DNA of 64,000 nucleotides from Desulfosporosinus sp. (GCA_003513495.1 DOPM01000028.1:27389-91388); one strand, 5' to 3'. Shown: positions 43,096 through 53,027, counted from the first letter of the stretch. Program-made: numbers and translations. Notes: a model not told the origin generated them from the letters alone.

Positions 43096-45015
43096 ATGGG
43101 ACAAAATTTAACTCAAAAAATACTCTCATCTCACTTAGTTTCCGGAGACCTAGACAACGGAAACGAAATCGCGCTTCGGATTGATCAAACCTTAACCCAA
43201 GACGCCACTGGAACCATGGCTTATTTACAGTTTGAGGCCATGAATCTTTCGAGAGTGCAAACCGAATGCTCGGTTAGTTATATAGATCATAATACCCTTC
43301 AAACAGGGTTTGAAAATGCCGATGATCACGCATTTCTGCAAAGTACCGCTGCACGATTTGGTGCCTATTTTTCACGACCTGGAAACGGCATTTGTCACCA
43401 AGTTCATCTAGAACGCTTCGCCAAGCCCGGGAAAACTCTGCTTGGATCCGATAGTCATACCCCCACAGCGGGTGGAATGGGAATGCTCGCCATGGGTGCT
43501 GGGGGACTTGATGTTGCTGTGGCGATGGGTGGCGGAGCTTTCTATCTCCCTAACCCGAAAGTTCTTCGCGTCTGGCTGACTGGACAACTTTCGGAATGGG
43601 TTTCTGCAAAAGATATTATCTTAGAAGTTCTCCGTACTCTCACTGTAAAAGGGGGCGTAGGTAAAATAATAGAGTATGCCGGCCCGGGCGTAAAGACTCT
43701 TACAGTTCCAGAGCGTTCGACCATCACCAATATGGGTGCCGAATTAGGAGCCTCTTCTTCCATCTTTCCCAGTGACGAACAAACTCTGCGCTTTTTAGAA
43801 GCACAAGGAAGAGCCGATGACTATGTTCCTCTTTTTGCTGATGAGGATGCCACTTATGACGAAGAATTAGAAATCGATCTTTCCTCTCTTGTTCCACTTG
43901 TTGCTCAGCCCCATAGCCCAGATAATGTCGTTCCAGTAAGTGATCATTCATCAACTCCTGTTCAGCAGGTTGCCATTGGCAGCTGTACTAACTCATCTTA
44001 TCAAGATCTGATGCGGGTTAGTCAAATCCTGAAAGGAAAACATGTTCACCCAGGTGTCAGCCTAGTCATTTCTCCTGGATCGCGTCAAGTTCTAGGCATG
44101 CTTTCTAGTAATGGAGCCTTGACTGATCTCCTTGATAGTGGAGCTCGGTTACTGGAATCAACTTGTGGTCCGTGCATCGGCATGGGGCAATCCCCAGTCT
44201 CTAAGGGAGTCTCTGTCCGAACCTTTAACCGAAACTTCTTAGGCCGCAGCGGAACGCAAGATGCTTCTGTCTTTTTGGCAAGCCCTGAAGTGGCTGCAGC
44301 CTGCGCTCTGACCGGCTTTGTAACCGATCCTCGAACCTTAGGATTATCATCGAATGTCGAATTCCCAGAGCGGTTTCGGATCGATGACAGCATGATTCTT
44401 CCCCCAGGTGATCCGGATACCCCAATTGTACGCGGACCTAATATCCAACCGCTCCCCCTTGCTCCAGCATTGGATGACTCACTTGAGTTGCCAGTCATCT
44501 TGAAGCTTGGAAACAATATAACCACCGACGATATTATGCCAGCAGGATCTAAAATCCTCCCTCTCCGGTCCAACATCCCTGCCATCTCTGAATTCACCTT
44601 TCACAAAATAGATCCTCAGTTTGCCGCTAAGGCCAAGGCCCACAAACAATCTGTCATAATAGCCGGCCATAATTATGGTCAAGGTTCAAGTCGGGAACAT
44701 GCTGCCCTTGCTCCTATGTACCTGGGTCTTCGTGTCGTATTAGCCCAAAGTTTTGCCCGCATTCACCGTGCCAATCTGATCAATTTTGGCATACTTCCTT
44801 TGACCTTTGTCAATGAAAATGACCTAAACCGCATTAATCAGGGGATGATTTTGCACCTTACAAACCTACATCAAGCTATTCAAACCCCTGAGTCCTTCGC
44901 CATTACCTTAGAGAACGACTCAACCCCGATCTTAGTCAGACACGATCTGACCGAACGACAAGCCAAAATCCTTCTTGCTGGAGGCCTCCTAAATTCAACA
45001 AGTGCTTCTATTTAA
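43096..45015 (+). CDS. Aconitate hydratase
   Basis: Interconverts citrate and isocitrate with a [4Fe-4S] cluster. The 639-residue product is of the shorter, mitochondrial-type class: GSDSHTPTAGGMGMLAMGAG near 138, cluster cysteines in IGSCTNSS (near 313) and STCGPCIGMG (near 375), and the swivelling domain with GHNYGQGSSREHAAL near 535. ATG at 43096 has AAAGGAGGA upstream. It is alone, and a regulator-aminotransferase pair follows. A 3-isopropylmalate dehydratase role is unlikely since large and small parts are fused and no leu genes are near. Confidence 0.9.
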   Translation: MGQNLTQKILSSHLVSGDLDNGNEIALRIDQTLTQDATGTMAYLQFEAMNLSRVQTECSVSYIDHNTLQTGFENADDHAFLQSTAARFGAYFSRPGNGICHQVHLERFAKPGKTLLGSDSHTPTAGGMGMLAMGAGGLDVAVAMGGGAFYLPNPKVLRVWLTGQLSEWVSAKDIILEVLRTLTVKGGVGKIIEYAGPGVKTLTVPERSTITNMGAELGASSSIFPSDEQTLRFLEAQGRADDYVPLFADEDATYDEELEIDLSSLVPLVAQPHSPDNVVPVSDHSSTPVQQVAIGSCTNSSYQDLMRVSQILKGKHVHPGVSLVISPGSRQVLGMLSSNGALTDLLDSGARLLESTCGPCIGMGQSPVSKGVSVRTFNRNFLGRSGTQDASVFLASPEVAAACALTGFVTDPRTLGLSSNVEFPERFRIDDSMILPPGDPDTPIVRGPNIQPLPLAPALDDSLELPVILKLGNNITTDDIMPAGSKILPLRSNIPAISEFTFHKIDPQFAAKAKAHKQSVIIAGHNYGQGSSREHAALAPMYLGLRVVLAQSFARIHRANLINFGILPLTFVNENDLNRINQGMILHLTNLHQAIQTPESFAITLENDSTPILVRHDLTERQAKILLAGGLLNSTSASI

Positions 45016-45108
45016 TTAAATTCCCGAACACAATATACCCTTTTTTAACTTTCATGAGAAATAAAAGCATGATAAGATATGCTAAACTATTGAAGAGGTG
45101 GATTCAAA

Positions 45109-45606
45109 ATGCTCAATGAAGAGGATCGTAGGCTTCTCAAGCTCATCGCTGAAGATTGTCGGCTTACTCCAGAAGAACTTTCCATTCAAACGGGATTGTC
45201 GACTGACTATATTACGAAACGAATTATTGATTGGGAAAATGATAAAGTGATCGTCGGCTATCAGCCGATGATCAATTGGGATCGAACTGGTGATGAAAAG
45301 GTATCAGCTCTGATTGAAGTTAAAGTCTTACCCCAACGGGGCTATGGCTTTGATAAAATTGCCAAACGTTTGCAGAAATATCCCGAAGTCAAAGCACTTT
45401 TTTTGATGTCCGGCGGATATGACTTATCCCTGCTTATCGAAGGCAAAACTATGCAAGATGTCGCTCTTTTTGTTGCTGAGAAATTAGCCTCTCTTGAACA
45501 TGTTCAGAGTACAGCGACCCACTTTGTGCTGCGCCGCTATAAACAGGACGGTATCGAACTATTGGGCGAAGAAGAAACCATACAACGACTGGTGGTGTCA
45601 CCATGA
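45109..45606 (+). CDS. Lrp/AsnC-family regulator
   Basis: A 165-residue regulator with an N-terminal helix-turn-helix (EDRRLLKLIAEDCRLTPEEL, then TGLSTDYITKRI) and a C-terminal RAM domain (ALIEVKVLPQRGYGFDKIA, MSGGYDLSLLIEG) that binds amino acids. It overlaps the following aminotransferase by four bases (ATGA), so it probably regulates that gene and is tuned by one of its substrates. GAAGAGGTGG precedes the ATG. Confidence 0.9.
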   Translation: MLNEEDRRLLKLIAEDCRLTPEELSIQTGLSTDYITKRIIDWENDKVIVGYQPMINWDRTGDEKVSALIEVKVLPQRGYGFDKIAKRLQKYPEVKALFLMSGGYDLSLLIEGKTMQDVALFVAEKLASLEHVQSTATHFVLRRYKQDGIELLGEEETIQRLVVSP

Positions 45607-46772
45607 ACAACTATCTCACCCCCAATGTTGCTTCTCTTCCCCCCTCAGGAATCCGCAAATTCTTTGACCTTGTAGCAACCATGAAAGATGTCATTTCCCT
45701 AGGAGTAGGAGAGCCCGACTTTGTGACCCCTTGGACAGTAAGGGAAAGTGGTATTTTCTCCTTAGAAGAAGGCCAGACCATGTATACCAGTAATGCTGGT
45801 CTCCTCGAGTTACGTGAAGAGCTTTCACACCATTTGAACAAGACCTTTAATCTCTCTTATGACCCTCATCATGAAATTCTCATTACCGCTGGAGCGAGCG
45901 AAGCCGTAGACCTCGTTATGCGAGCAGTCCTCGGGCCAGGAGATGTTGCCCTAGTCCCCGATCCCTCTTACGTTTCCTATGCCCCCTGCGCCATATTGGC
46001 AGGAGCAAGCGTTACCTATGTTCCTACCTATGCAAGAGAAGACTTTCGTTTGCGCGTAGAAGACTTAGCACGAGTGTATACTCCCAATGCCAAACTCTTA
46101 GTTCTCTCCTATCCGAATAACCCGACTGGGGCAATCATGAATCGGGAGGATCTGCTTCCCATTGCCGATTTCGCTAATGAGCATGATCTACTCGTTCTTG
46201 CTGATGATATTTATTCAGATCTGACCTATGATCAAAAACATGTTTCATTTGCTAGTTTACCGGGTATGCGCGACCGCACCTTATTTGTTAATGGATTTTC
46301 AAAATCCTACGCTATGACAGGATGGAGAATTGGTTACGTCGCAGGTCATTCGGGCCTGATTCAGGGAATGACTAAAATTCATCAATACACTATGCTCTGT
46401 GCTCCCATCATGGGTCAGTTCGCAGCCATAGAGGCATTGCGATCTGCCAGTGAAGCAAAGAACGATATGGTCACCGCCTATGATCGTCGGCGACGCCTTA
46501 TGGTTCACGGCTTTCGTCAGATGGGACTCGACTGCTTTGAGCCCTTAGGTGCCTTTTATGTTTTCCCGGATATTTCTAAGACGGGGCTGTCATCAGAAGA
46601 GTTCGCAGAACAACTATTAAGGGAAGAGAAAGTCGCTGTCGTTCCCGGAACTGCCTTTGGGCCTTCTGGTGAAGGACATATCCGTTGTTCCTATGCTTAT
46701 TCTATGGAGCAACTCCAAGAAGCCCTTAAACGAATTGCCCATTTTGTGGAACGACGGTTAACCAATTTATAA
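45603..46772 (+). CDS. Class I PLP aminotransferase
   Basis: A 389-residue fold-type I aminotransferase. SYPNNPTGAIM near 175 and the Schiff-base lysine in NGFSKSYAMTGWRIGYV near 235 are clear, as is the substrate-carboxylate Arg in EGHIRCSYAYS near the end. It resembles YugH/PatA-type aromatic or alanine aminotransferases that sit with Lrp regulators. Exact amino acid is unknown. Coupled to the lrp gene by a 4-base overlap. Confidence 0.9.
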   Translation: MNNYLTPNVASLPPSGIRKFFDLVATMKDVISLGVGEPDFVTPWTVRESGIFSLEEGQTMYTSNAGLLELREELSHHLNKTFNLSYDPHHEILITAGASEAVDLVMRAVLGPGDVALVPDPSYVSYAPCAILAGASVTYVPTYAREDFRLRVEDLARVYTPNAKLLVLSYPNNPTGAIMNREDLLPIADFANEHDLLVLADDIYSDLTYDQKHVSFASLPGMRDRTLFVNGFSKSYAMTGWRIGYVAGHSGLIQGMTKIHQYTMLCAPIMGQFAAIEALRSASEAKNDMVTAYDRRRRLMVHGFRQMGLDCFEPLGAFYVFPDISKTGLSSEEFAEQLLREEKVAVVPGTAFGPSGEGHIRCSYAYSMEQLQEALKRIAHFVERRLTNL

Positions 46773-46806
46773 ATTCAAACGAGGCTCTATCAAAGGTTCC
46801 ATAAAG

Positions 46807-46848
46807 AATAGGCACAAGGATTCAAAAAACGAACCCTGTGCCTATTTG
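46807..46848. terminator. Bidirectional terminator between convergent genes
   Basis: AATAGGCACAAGG pairs with CCCTGTGCCTATT with one mismatch around a 14-base loop. It ends the aminotransferase gene and overlaps the last codons of queG. Confidence 0.75.
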
Positions 46849-47855
46849 TCATTCTCTTCATTAATATAGGGTAAAATCATCAGCGGTACTAATTTATCCT
46901 TTTCGCGATCTACAGACCATAGAGCACTGCCACCACCATGAGCATTACGAATAGCTAAAAAAGCATTTCTCTGCAAAACTCCTTTACCACGCCATCCCGC
47001 TGCCGTGGCTTTATAGCGTTGTATAAACAACCCTTTAGATAGATTCATCGTTTCAAGCAGATCAACTCCACGTCCAGGCAAATTTGGCAACGTATCTTCC
47101 TCCAACCATTTTTGATTGTGTGGGCATACTTCTTGGCAAGTATCACAACCAAAAATTCGCAACCCAAGGCGGACTCTCTCTTCAGGAGTGAGCACCTCTT
47201 TACTCTGGGTTAGATAAGAGACACATTGTTTGGCCACAAACGGTTCTTGACCAAGGATCTGGGCCGGACACGCTTGAACACACTTCTGGCAGATCCCACA
47301 TTCCCTGTTGCTTAAAGGATCATCCTGCGGAAGCTCTTGATTCAATAGAAGCAGCGCAAGAGCCACAAAGGATCCGAACCCCGGAATTATCAAGTGTTGA
47401 TTCTTTCCTATCCAGCCAATGCCCGCACGAGCCGCAAAGGCACGCTCAACCAATGGTCCCGTATCTACTTGCAACCGGGAGGCCCCCGGCCATTCATTGC
47501 TAATCATAGTATCAACTAATTGATTAAGCTTCTTAAGAATAACTCTGTGATAGTCCTCCCCCACTGCCGAGCGTGCTATGACACCTTCTCCTTCTTGGGG
47601 AGGGTATGTAGACGGGAAAGGATAAGCCAAGGCAACGACTGTCTTGCAATCTTCCCATACAGCTTGTGGATTAATCCGTCGATTGATTTCCTTGCTCTCA
47701 AAGGGGGTCGCCATACCTTGATCGATTCGCGTCTGTAACAAGGGCGCAAGACTCTCGATGGGTTCAGCTGTCGTAAACCCTACAGAGACAAAGCCCAAAT
47801 CCTTTGCCCAGTCTTTGATATTTGTTTTCCACCGTATTTGTTCACTTACATCCAT
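46842..47855 (-). CDS. queG: Epoxyqueuosine reductase
   Basis: Final step of queuosine synthesis in tRNA, reducing epoxyqueuosine with cobalamin and two [4Fe-4S] clusters. The 337-residue product shows the B12-binding N-terminal domain (DTGPLVERAFAARAGIGWIG near 150) and cluster motifs CGICQKCVQACP and, separately, CDTCQEVCPHN. The optional HEAT domain is absent, as in Firmicutes. It stands alone between terminators. Confidence 0.92.
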   Translation of the reverse strand: MDVSEQIRWKTNIKDWAKDLGFVSVGFTTAEPIESLAPLLQTRIDQGMATPFESKEINRRINPQAVWEDCKTVVALAYPFPSTYPPQEGEGVIARSAVGEDYHRVILKKLNQLVDTMISNEWPGASRLQVDTGPLVERAFAARAGIGWIGKNQHLIIPGFGSFVALALLLLNQELPQDDPLSNRECGICQKCVQACPAQILGQEPFVAKQCVSYLTQSKEVLTPEERVRLGLRIFGCDTCQEVCPHNQKWLEEDTLPNLPGRGVDLLETMNLSKGLFIQRYKATAAGWRGKGVLQRNAFLAIRNAHGGGSALWSVDREKDKLVPLMILPYINEENDK

Positions 47856-47887
47856 GGGTTCCTCCCAAACTATAAAAGCTTAAATGA

Positions 47888-47920
47888 TAGACCCCTCACT
47901 GCAAGCGAGGGGTCTATCCA
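47888..47920 (-). terminator. Hairpin between rubredoxin-flavin reductase and queG
   Basis: GATAGACCCCTC pairs perfectly with GAGGGGTCTATC around ACTGCAAGC; the minus-strand tail ATTTAAG is only weakly T-rich. Confidence 0.65.
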
Positions 47921-47975
47921 GTTGAAAACTCTGATATAGGGTTTTTGTGTTGGTAGTTTATCTTAGTTTAGAAGT

Positions 47976-48617
47976 TTACTTTGACGCTCTAAAATACGCA
48001 TACGTCATTGGATCCCCTTCTTGAAGGATCTCACCGCCTGTAACATCACCAAGGAATAAGGTATGGGTCCCGCAATCTAATTGTCCACTGACCACTGCTT
48101 CCATGGTTACCAGTACATCGTCAAGTAACAGAACTCCTGATTCTCCACGATGAACTGCTATCCCCTCAAACTTATTGATATTACGACCTGATCGGTATCC
48201 AAACCCCCGAGCATAGTCATGTCCTGTTTGGCTTAAGACCGAAACTCCAAACTTACCACTCTTCTGAATTAGCTCGTGGGTATAGTTCTGTTTATTGATC
48301 CCAATAGCAATTCTTGCTGGTTCCGACGTAATTTGAAAACAGGTATTCGCACATTGGCCGTTATCCTTACCTTCAGCATGAGCTGTAATAATGTACAGTC
48401 CGTAAGAAATTCGGTAAAGAGCTTGACGAATTGAAGCCGCTTTATCAAGCTGATTGGGTACGGGTTTAGCTGGAACTGGAGCTGGGGCCTTAGCCTCCCC
48501 CTCTTCAGTAACTAGTTCAAAGAAACTCGCATCGACACCGCAAATTGGACAGATATCTGGCGGATTATCCCCAGTATGTATGTATCCACAGACCGTACAT
48601 CTCCAACGTTTATCCAT
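47976..48617 (-). CDS. Rubredoxin-flavin reductase fusion
   Basis: A 213-residue fusion. Residues 1-35 form a rubredoxin-like Fe(Cys)4 domain (CTVCGYIH and CPICGVD); a Pro/Ala linker (about 42-55) leads to a flavoredoxin/FMN-binding split-barrel (ALYRISYGLYIITAH, ANTCFQITSEPARIAIGINK). Related high-molecular-weight rubredoxins of acetogens place the domains the other way round and reduce O2 or nitric oxide partners. A role in oxidative or nitrosative stress electron transfer is likely. GGAAGGTG precedes the ATG. Confidence 0.85.
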   Translation of the reverse strand: MDKRWRCTVCGYIHTGDNPPDICPICGVDASFFELVTEEGEAKAPAPVPAKPVPNQLDKAASIRQALYRISYGLYIITAHAEGKDNGQCANTCFQITSEPARIAIGINKQNYTHELIQKSGKFGVSVLSQTGHDYARGFGYRSGRNINKFEGIAVHRGESGVLLLDDVLVTMEAVVSGQLDCGTHTLFLGDVTGGEILQEGDPMTYAYFRASK

Positions 48618-48711
48618 TAACGAACACCTTCCTTTATAGTAGTAATTATAACTTTATAATCTATTCAAGTCAAGGACTGCTTAGCCTATTCTTAATTATA
48701 ATATTTCCTCC

Positions 48712-49596
48712 CTAACAGAGCACTGAAATCTTGGGTCCAATTTTAATATGCCAAGAGCTTTCTGGACCATATTCTCCATCAAGATCTGATTTTACGGGAC
48801 GATCAGTGTGTATAGTTAGTTCAGTGGTTTGAAATTCTTTAATTTTCCTAGTACCTACTACTTTTTCTCCGCGTAATGCGTTTAAAAGAAGTCGTATTGT
48901 CTCTGGCCAGCCAGCAGCGGGCACAATGATTACCTCCAGCTTCCCGTCCGTGAGAGATGCCATTGGCACAAGCTGTCTCAACCCCCCTACCGAGTGGCCG
49001 TTTACTGCTAGAAGTAAAACCACCTCCTCCATAAAACGTTGTCCGTCTTTCTCAAACTCTATACGAAAGGGTCGAAAGGAAGGAAGTGTTTCAATTCCTT
49101 TGAGAATATAGGCCAATTGTCCAAGTGTATTTTTGACACGGGTATCCACTTTTTGAGAAACATCGGTTAGAAGTCCAGCACTAGCTACATTAACAAAGTA
49201 TCGATCATTTATCTGACCTGTGTCCATTCTAAACACATGTTCTTTGGCAATAACCTTACACGCTTCGGGAATACTTTTCGGTAAACCCAGCGCGTAGGCT
49301 AAATCATTCGCAGTTCCTACAGGTAGAATACCAAGTGCAGGGCGCTGATCCTCGGGTATCTTAAGTAACCCGTTAACCGCCTGATGAATACTGCCATCTC
49401 CCCCAGCAATAACGAAACGATCTACATCCCTGCTTTGGGACGCAATCTGTTCCATATCCTGAGTAGAACTAGCACGATGTATACAAACCTCATTTCCGCT
49501 TTCCTGAAAAATTCGAATGACAGTATCCAGTTGAGCGGTAAGTTTGCGCCGACCCGCGTAGGGATTATAGACCAAACGTAAGCGTTGACCCTTCAT
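48712..49596 (-). CDS. Diacylglycerol/lipid kinase (DagK/YegS family)
   Basis: A 294-residue soluble lipid kinase. It opens LRLVYNPYAGRRK, has the nucleotide loop VIAGGDGSIHQAVNGL near 57-72 and GTANDLAYALGLP near 92, and KSDLDGE near the C terminus, all diagnostic. The family phosphorylates diacylglycerol, or related lipids such as undecaprenol, at the membrane surface. It is monocistronic. The exact lipid is not told by sequence. Confidence 0.9.
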   Translation of the reverse strand: MKGQRLRLVYNPYAGRRKLTAQLDTVIRIFQESGNEVCIHRASSTQDMEQIASQSRDVDRFVIAGGDGSIHQAVNGLLKIPEDQRPALGILPVGTANDLAYALGLPKSIPEACKVIAKEHVFRMDTGQINDRYFVNVASAGLLTDVSQKVDTRVKNTLGQLAYILKGIETLPSFRPFRIEFEKDGQRFMEEVVLLLAVNGHSVGGLRQLVPMASLTDGKLEVIIVPAAGWPETIRLLLNALRGEKVVGTRKIKEFQTTELTIHTDRPVKSDLDGEYGPESSWHIKIGPKISVLC

Positions 49597-49694
49597 GACC
49601 TTTGTAATCGACTCCTTATCCAGATTTAAAGTTGAGCTTTGTCTAACTCAGTTCCTCTTTACTTGATACTAAGTAGTTAAGCATCCCAAAACTG

Positions 49695-49783
49695 TGTCAT
49701 CCTGAGCGCAGCGAAGGATCTAGATCCTTCAGTCGTCCCTCCTTCAGGAAGACACATGACATAGTGCTTGAGTTGCTTACATA
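49695..49783 (-). repeat. Dispersed repeat, copy D (inverted orientation)
   Basis: GTCATCCTGAGCGCAGCGAAGGATCTAGATCC order is the reverse complement of copy C's core, and the far side reads ATGACATAGTGCTTGAGTTG, the complement of the left arm shared with E. Confidence 0.88.
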
Positions 49784-49807
49784 GAGATCTGAGCAATGCG
49801 AATTCTA

Positions 49808-50926
49808 TTAAGATGTTAAATTCTCAGGGTTTAAATCTTCAAGTTCTGGCAAAACAAAGCGCCCATCTTTACGAACTAATTTTTCATCGAAGTAAATCTC
49901 TCCGCCCCCATAATCCGGGCGTTGAATACACACCAAATCCCAGTGAATAGCTGATTTATTTCCATTACTACACTCATCATAACAGGAACCTGGGGTAAAG
50001 TGGAAACTCCCATCAATCTTTTCATCAAATAAAGTGTCTTTCATAGGAGTACTAATGAACGGATTGACCCCGATGGCAAACTCTCCAACATAACGTGCTC
50101 CCTCATCTGTATTAAAAACCGAGTCTATGCGTTCTGTGTCATTAGCTGTTGCCTTAATAATCTTTCCATTTTCGAAGTTTAACACAATATTATCATAGGT
50201 AAATCCTTGGTAGAGTGAAGGTGCATTATAACTAATCTGTCCCTGAACCGATTCTTTGAGGGGAGCGCTAAATATCTCTCCATCAGGAATGTTTAGATGC
50301 CCATCACACTTTATAGCAGGCATTCCCTTGATTGAGAACTCTAGATCTGTTCCAGGACCAACGATATGTACTCGATCTGTTTTTTCCATTAGCTCTTTCA
50401 ACGGATCCATGGCCTTCGACATTTTTGAATAATCCAAATTACATACTTTAAAGTAGAAGTCCTCAAATCCTTCAATACTCGAGTTAGCTAACTGAGCCAT
50501 AGAGGCATTGGGATATCTTAAAACACACCAACGTGTGTGGGGAACTCGTTGCTCGGAGTGAACTGCCTTCTGATAATACGATGCGTAGGTTTTCATGCAT
50601 TCGCTTGGAACGTCTGCCCATTCATTGACATTTTCTCCTCCTCGAATCCCTATATAAGCCTGCATTTCTTTCATACGAGCAAGATCCCAACGAGTCATCG
50701 CTTGAGCTTGTTCCACAGAGATTTCTTTTAATAATTCACGTAGTAGGGTATGATTAATTGTAGACAAAAATGGAACTCCACCTGCTTGGTAGGCAGAACG
50801 AACTAATGCCTGGGCGAGGGGAATATCCGGTCCTATGACTTCGATGAGGATCTTTTCACCAGGTTTAAGGGCAATTGAATAGTTGATCAGGGAATCAGCA
50901 AGTTTTTCTATACGAGGATCTTTCAC
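49808..50926 (-). CDS. M29-family aminopeptidase
   Basis: A 372-residue leucyl-type metallo-aminopeptidase (AmpS/AmpII). It has the N-terminal domain IEKLADSLINYSIALKPGEK, the metal-ligand Glu in IPDGEIFSAP (near 240), FTPGSCYDECSNGNKSAIHW near 325 and the final DLV...RPDYGG. Metal is usually cobalt or zinc. GTG start follows AAGGAGG. It releases N-terminal amino acids in the cytoplasm. It is monocistronic. Confidence 0.9.
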   Translation of the reverse strand: MKDPRIEKLADSLINYSIALKPGEKILIEVIGPDIPLAQALVRSAYQAGGVPFLSTINHTLLRELLKEISVEQAQAMTRWDLARMKEMQAYIGIRGGENVNEWADVPSECMKTYASYYQKAVHSEQRVPHTRWCVLRYPNASMAQLANSSIEGFEDFYFKVCNLDYSKMSKAMDPLKELMEKTDRVHIVGPGTDLEFSIKGMPAIKCDGHLNIPDGEIFSAPLKESVQGQISYNAPSLYQGFTYDNIVLNFENGKIIKATANDTERIDSVFNTDEGARYVGEFAIGVNPFISTPMKDTLFDEKIDGSFHFTPGSCYDECSNGNKSAIHWDLVCIQRPDYGGGEIYFDEKLVRKDGRFVLPELEDLNPENLTS

Positions 50927-51132
50927 TTTGGGGCCTCCTTACAAACTCATTTATTTGTATCCACTTTGGCTCATCCTTCTTCAATGAGGCTCAAAGTTCC
51001 ACATTACTTAAAGTTATCGCATTATTTCCTAGCTCCACATAATTTCCCTTTTTTAGTTTGATTATGTTAAAGTATGTTCACTCAACTATTTTTTATGAAT
51101 TTGAAGGATCTTTAACATCTCTAGGAGGACTT

Positions 51133-52035
51133 ATGAACACACCACCTACCTTGTGGGAATACCGTCTTCGACCCGAAGACTCTGGTCAAAAATATCTAGC
51201 TATTTTAACTCACAAATTTCATTTTTCCGCAAAGTTATTACAACGATTAAAACAAGGTGAACGGGTTTGGGTTAACGGAAAATTCACCTATTTAACTGCA
51301 AGAGGGAAAGAAGGAGACAGGTTATCTGTTCAGCTCTTTTCAAACGAAGAAGCTAACATTCAAGGAGAAGACCTCCCCCTTGATATTCTCTTCGAAGATG
51401 AATACCTCTTAGCCGTCAATAAACCAGTGGGACAAGTAGTTCATCCAAACCGCCGTTATCCTGCCAACACCCTTGGGAATGCAGTCATTGGACACTGGGA
51501 GCGCCGAGGAGAAAAACGACTCTTTCGTCCAATTCACAGAATAGACCGTAACACCTCTGGTGTAGTAGTTATAGCTAAAAATCAATTCGCTCATCAACAA
51601 CTGGCTTGGCAACTTGAGCGCGGGCATATCCATAAACGATACCTTGGCTTTGTTGCGGGAGTTGTGCTTGAAAATGAAGGAGTCATCGACGATCCCATTG
51701 GGTTTGCTCCAAACAGCTTTATCAAACGTCAGATCCAAGCCGACGGTATGTCTGCTCGAACTCTTTTCCGTGTCCTTCACCGCTATCCAGAGGTTACGTT
51801 TCTTGAGTTTACCCTAGAAACTGGACGCACCCATCAAATCCGCGTCCATTGTGAAGGATTCGGTCATCCTTTAATTGGAGATGACCTTTATGGTGGCAGC
51901 CGGGTCCTTCTTGATCGTCATGCTTTACATTCTTCAATGTATGCTTTTCTACATCCTTCGACTGGGCTCCCTATCGTGATTCGAGCTCCCTTTCCTGAGG
52001 ATCTTCGCAGTCTAGTAATACGTTTAAAGAAATAA
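51133..52035 (+). CDS. RluA-family pseudouridine synthase
   Basis: A 300-residue pseudouridine synthase with an S4-like N terminus and the catalytic motif HRIDRNTSGVVV, whose Asp is essential. GRTHQIRVHCEGFGHPLIGD near 240 is also diagnostic of RluA/RluD. It modifies rRNA or tRNA uridines; which ones is unknown. ATG at 51133 has AGGAGG six bases upstream, so a 25-codon upstream extension is rejected. Confidence 0.92.
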   Translation: MNTPPTLWEYRLRPEDSGQKYLAILTHKFHFSAKLLQRLKQGERVWVNGKFTYLTARGKEGDRLSVQLFSNEEANIQGEDLPLDILFEDEYLLAVNKPVGQVVHPNRRYPANTLGNAVIGHWERRGEKRLFRPIHRIDRNTSGVVVIAKNQFAHQQLAWQLERGHIHKRYLGFVAGVVLENEGVIDDPIGFAPNSFIKRQIQADGMSARTLFRVLHRYPEVTFLEFTLETGRTHQIRVHCEGFGHPLIGDDLYGGSRVLLDRHALHSSMYAFLHPSTGLPIVIRAPFPEDLRSLVIRLKK

Positions 52036-52037
52036 CT

Positions 52038-52232
52038 CTATTCAATAATATCTTGAACCCTGCCAATTCTTCCATCGACAAGCCTGACCTTTATTCCTCT
52101 TGTATGAGTTTGGGATTTTGTCAAAATATCTTTGACCACTCCTCGTGTCAATTTTCCTGTTCTTTGATCTGCCTTTAAAATGATATCAACAGTTGCCCCC
52201 GTATGAATATCATTTCGTGCCTGTCCCTTCAT
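52038..52232 (-). CDS. YwbE family protein
   Basis: A 64-residue beta-rich protein matching YwbE (DUF2196): GATVDIILKADQRTGKLTRG followed by VKDILTKSQTHTRGIKVRL and a final GRIGRVQDI. It resembles a small nucleic-acid-binding KOW-like domain. Function is unknown. It converges with the RluA gene, with only two bases between their stops, so the two share a 3' boundary. Confidence 0.85.
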   Translation of the reverse strand: MKGQARNDIHTGATVDIILKADQRTGKLTRGVVKDILTKSQTHTRGIKVRLVDGRIGRVQDIIE

Positions 52233-52366
52233 AGCTGACTCCTTTACACTGTTGATAAATAGATCGTCGATTAAACATCGGCATTCTGATTCATACTTAC
52301 CATATTTTATGTAATCTCTTAATTATATACTAAAATCTCTAGATACCCTAGAAAATATTATGCAAA

Positions 52367-52402
52367 AGGCCTCCACCTTAAAACAAGACCAACGGTGGAG
52401 GC
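52367..52402 (-). terminator. mscL terminator
   Basis: GCCTCCACC pairs with GGTGGAGGC around a 16-base loop, with a minus-strand tail CTTTTGC. Confidence 0.78.
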
Positions 52403-52421
52403 TAAGTTTATGGTCGATTTG

Positions 52422-52847
52422 TTATGGTTGTTTCTTTAAAAGGTCCCTAATCTCTGTAAGAAGTTGAACTTCTACGCTTGGAGTTGGTGGAACAGCAGCT
52501 TCTTCCTTTTTCTTTTTCCTATTTAGCGAATTCATTATCCTAACGAGTGCGAAAATTGCAGCAGCAATAATCAAAAAATCAAAGGTTGTCTGAATAAAGT
52601 TGCCAATATTCAAGGTGATAGCCTCTTGAACAACTTTTCCTGATCCATCGACAACGGCATCCTTTAGCCCCAATCTTATATCTGTAAATCTGATTCCACC
52701 GAGAATAAGCCCAATGGGAGGCATTATGATATCTGCAACAAAAGAGGATACAATCTTCCCAAAAGCACCTCCGATAATGATTCCTACCGCTAGATCCACT
52801 ACATTACCTCTAGTAGCGAACTCTTTAAATTCCTTCACAAAGCTCAT
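52422..52847 (-). CDS. mscL: Large-conductance mechanosensitive channel
   Basis: A pentameric membrane channel that opens on hypo-osmotic shock. The 141-residue product has the N-terminal amphipathic helix [20 protein letters not shown], the pore helix with [13 protein letters not shown], the second helix (about 75-98) and a basic C-terminal helix bundle. ATG at 52847 follows AGGAG; 16 codons upstream are excluded by family length. Confidence 0.93.
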   Translation of the reverse strand: MSFVKEFKEFATRGNVVDLAVGIIIGGAFGKIVSSFVADIIMPPIGLILGGIRFTDIRLGLKDAVVDGSGKVVQEAITLNIGNFIQTTFDFLIIAAAIFALVRIMNSLNRKKKKEEAAVPPTPSVEVQLLTEIRDLLKKQP

Positions 52848-53027
52848 CAAAAAATACTCCTTTAAAACTAATTCACCAAGTTTTTTGTCACTCATCCTTG
52901 TAAACGTACACAGATCCTCAAGCTCGCTACATGTTTATATTTACTTAATGTCTTAACTTCAAATCGTTGACTTGTTTTAAGAAATTCGGGAAATATAACT
53001 ATAGTATTAAACAAAGGAGGATGAAAC

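Noticed and set aside
42907..43104. 65-codon leftward frame with hydrophobic stretch
   Set aside because: It lies in the aconitase upstream region and overlaps its ribosome site, has no ribosome site of its own, and matches nothing.
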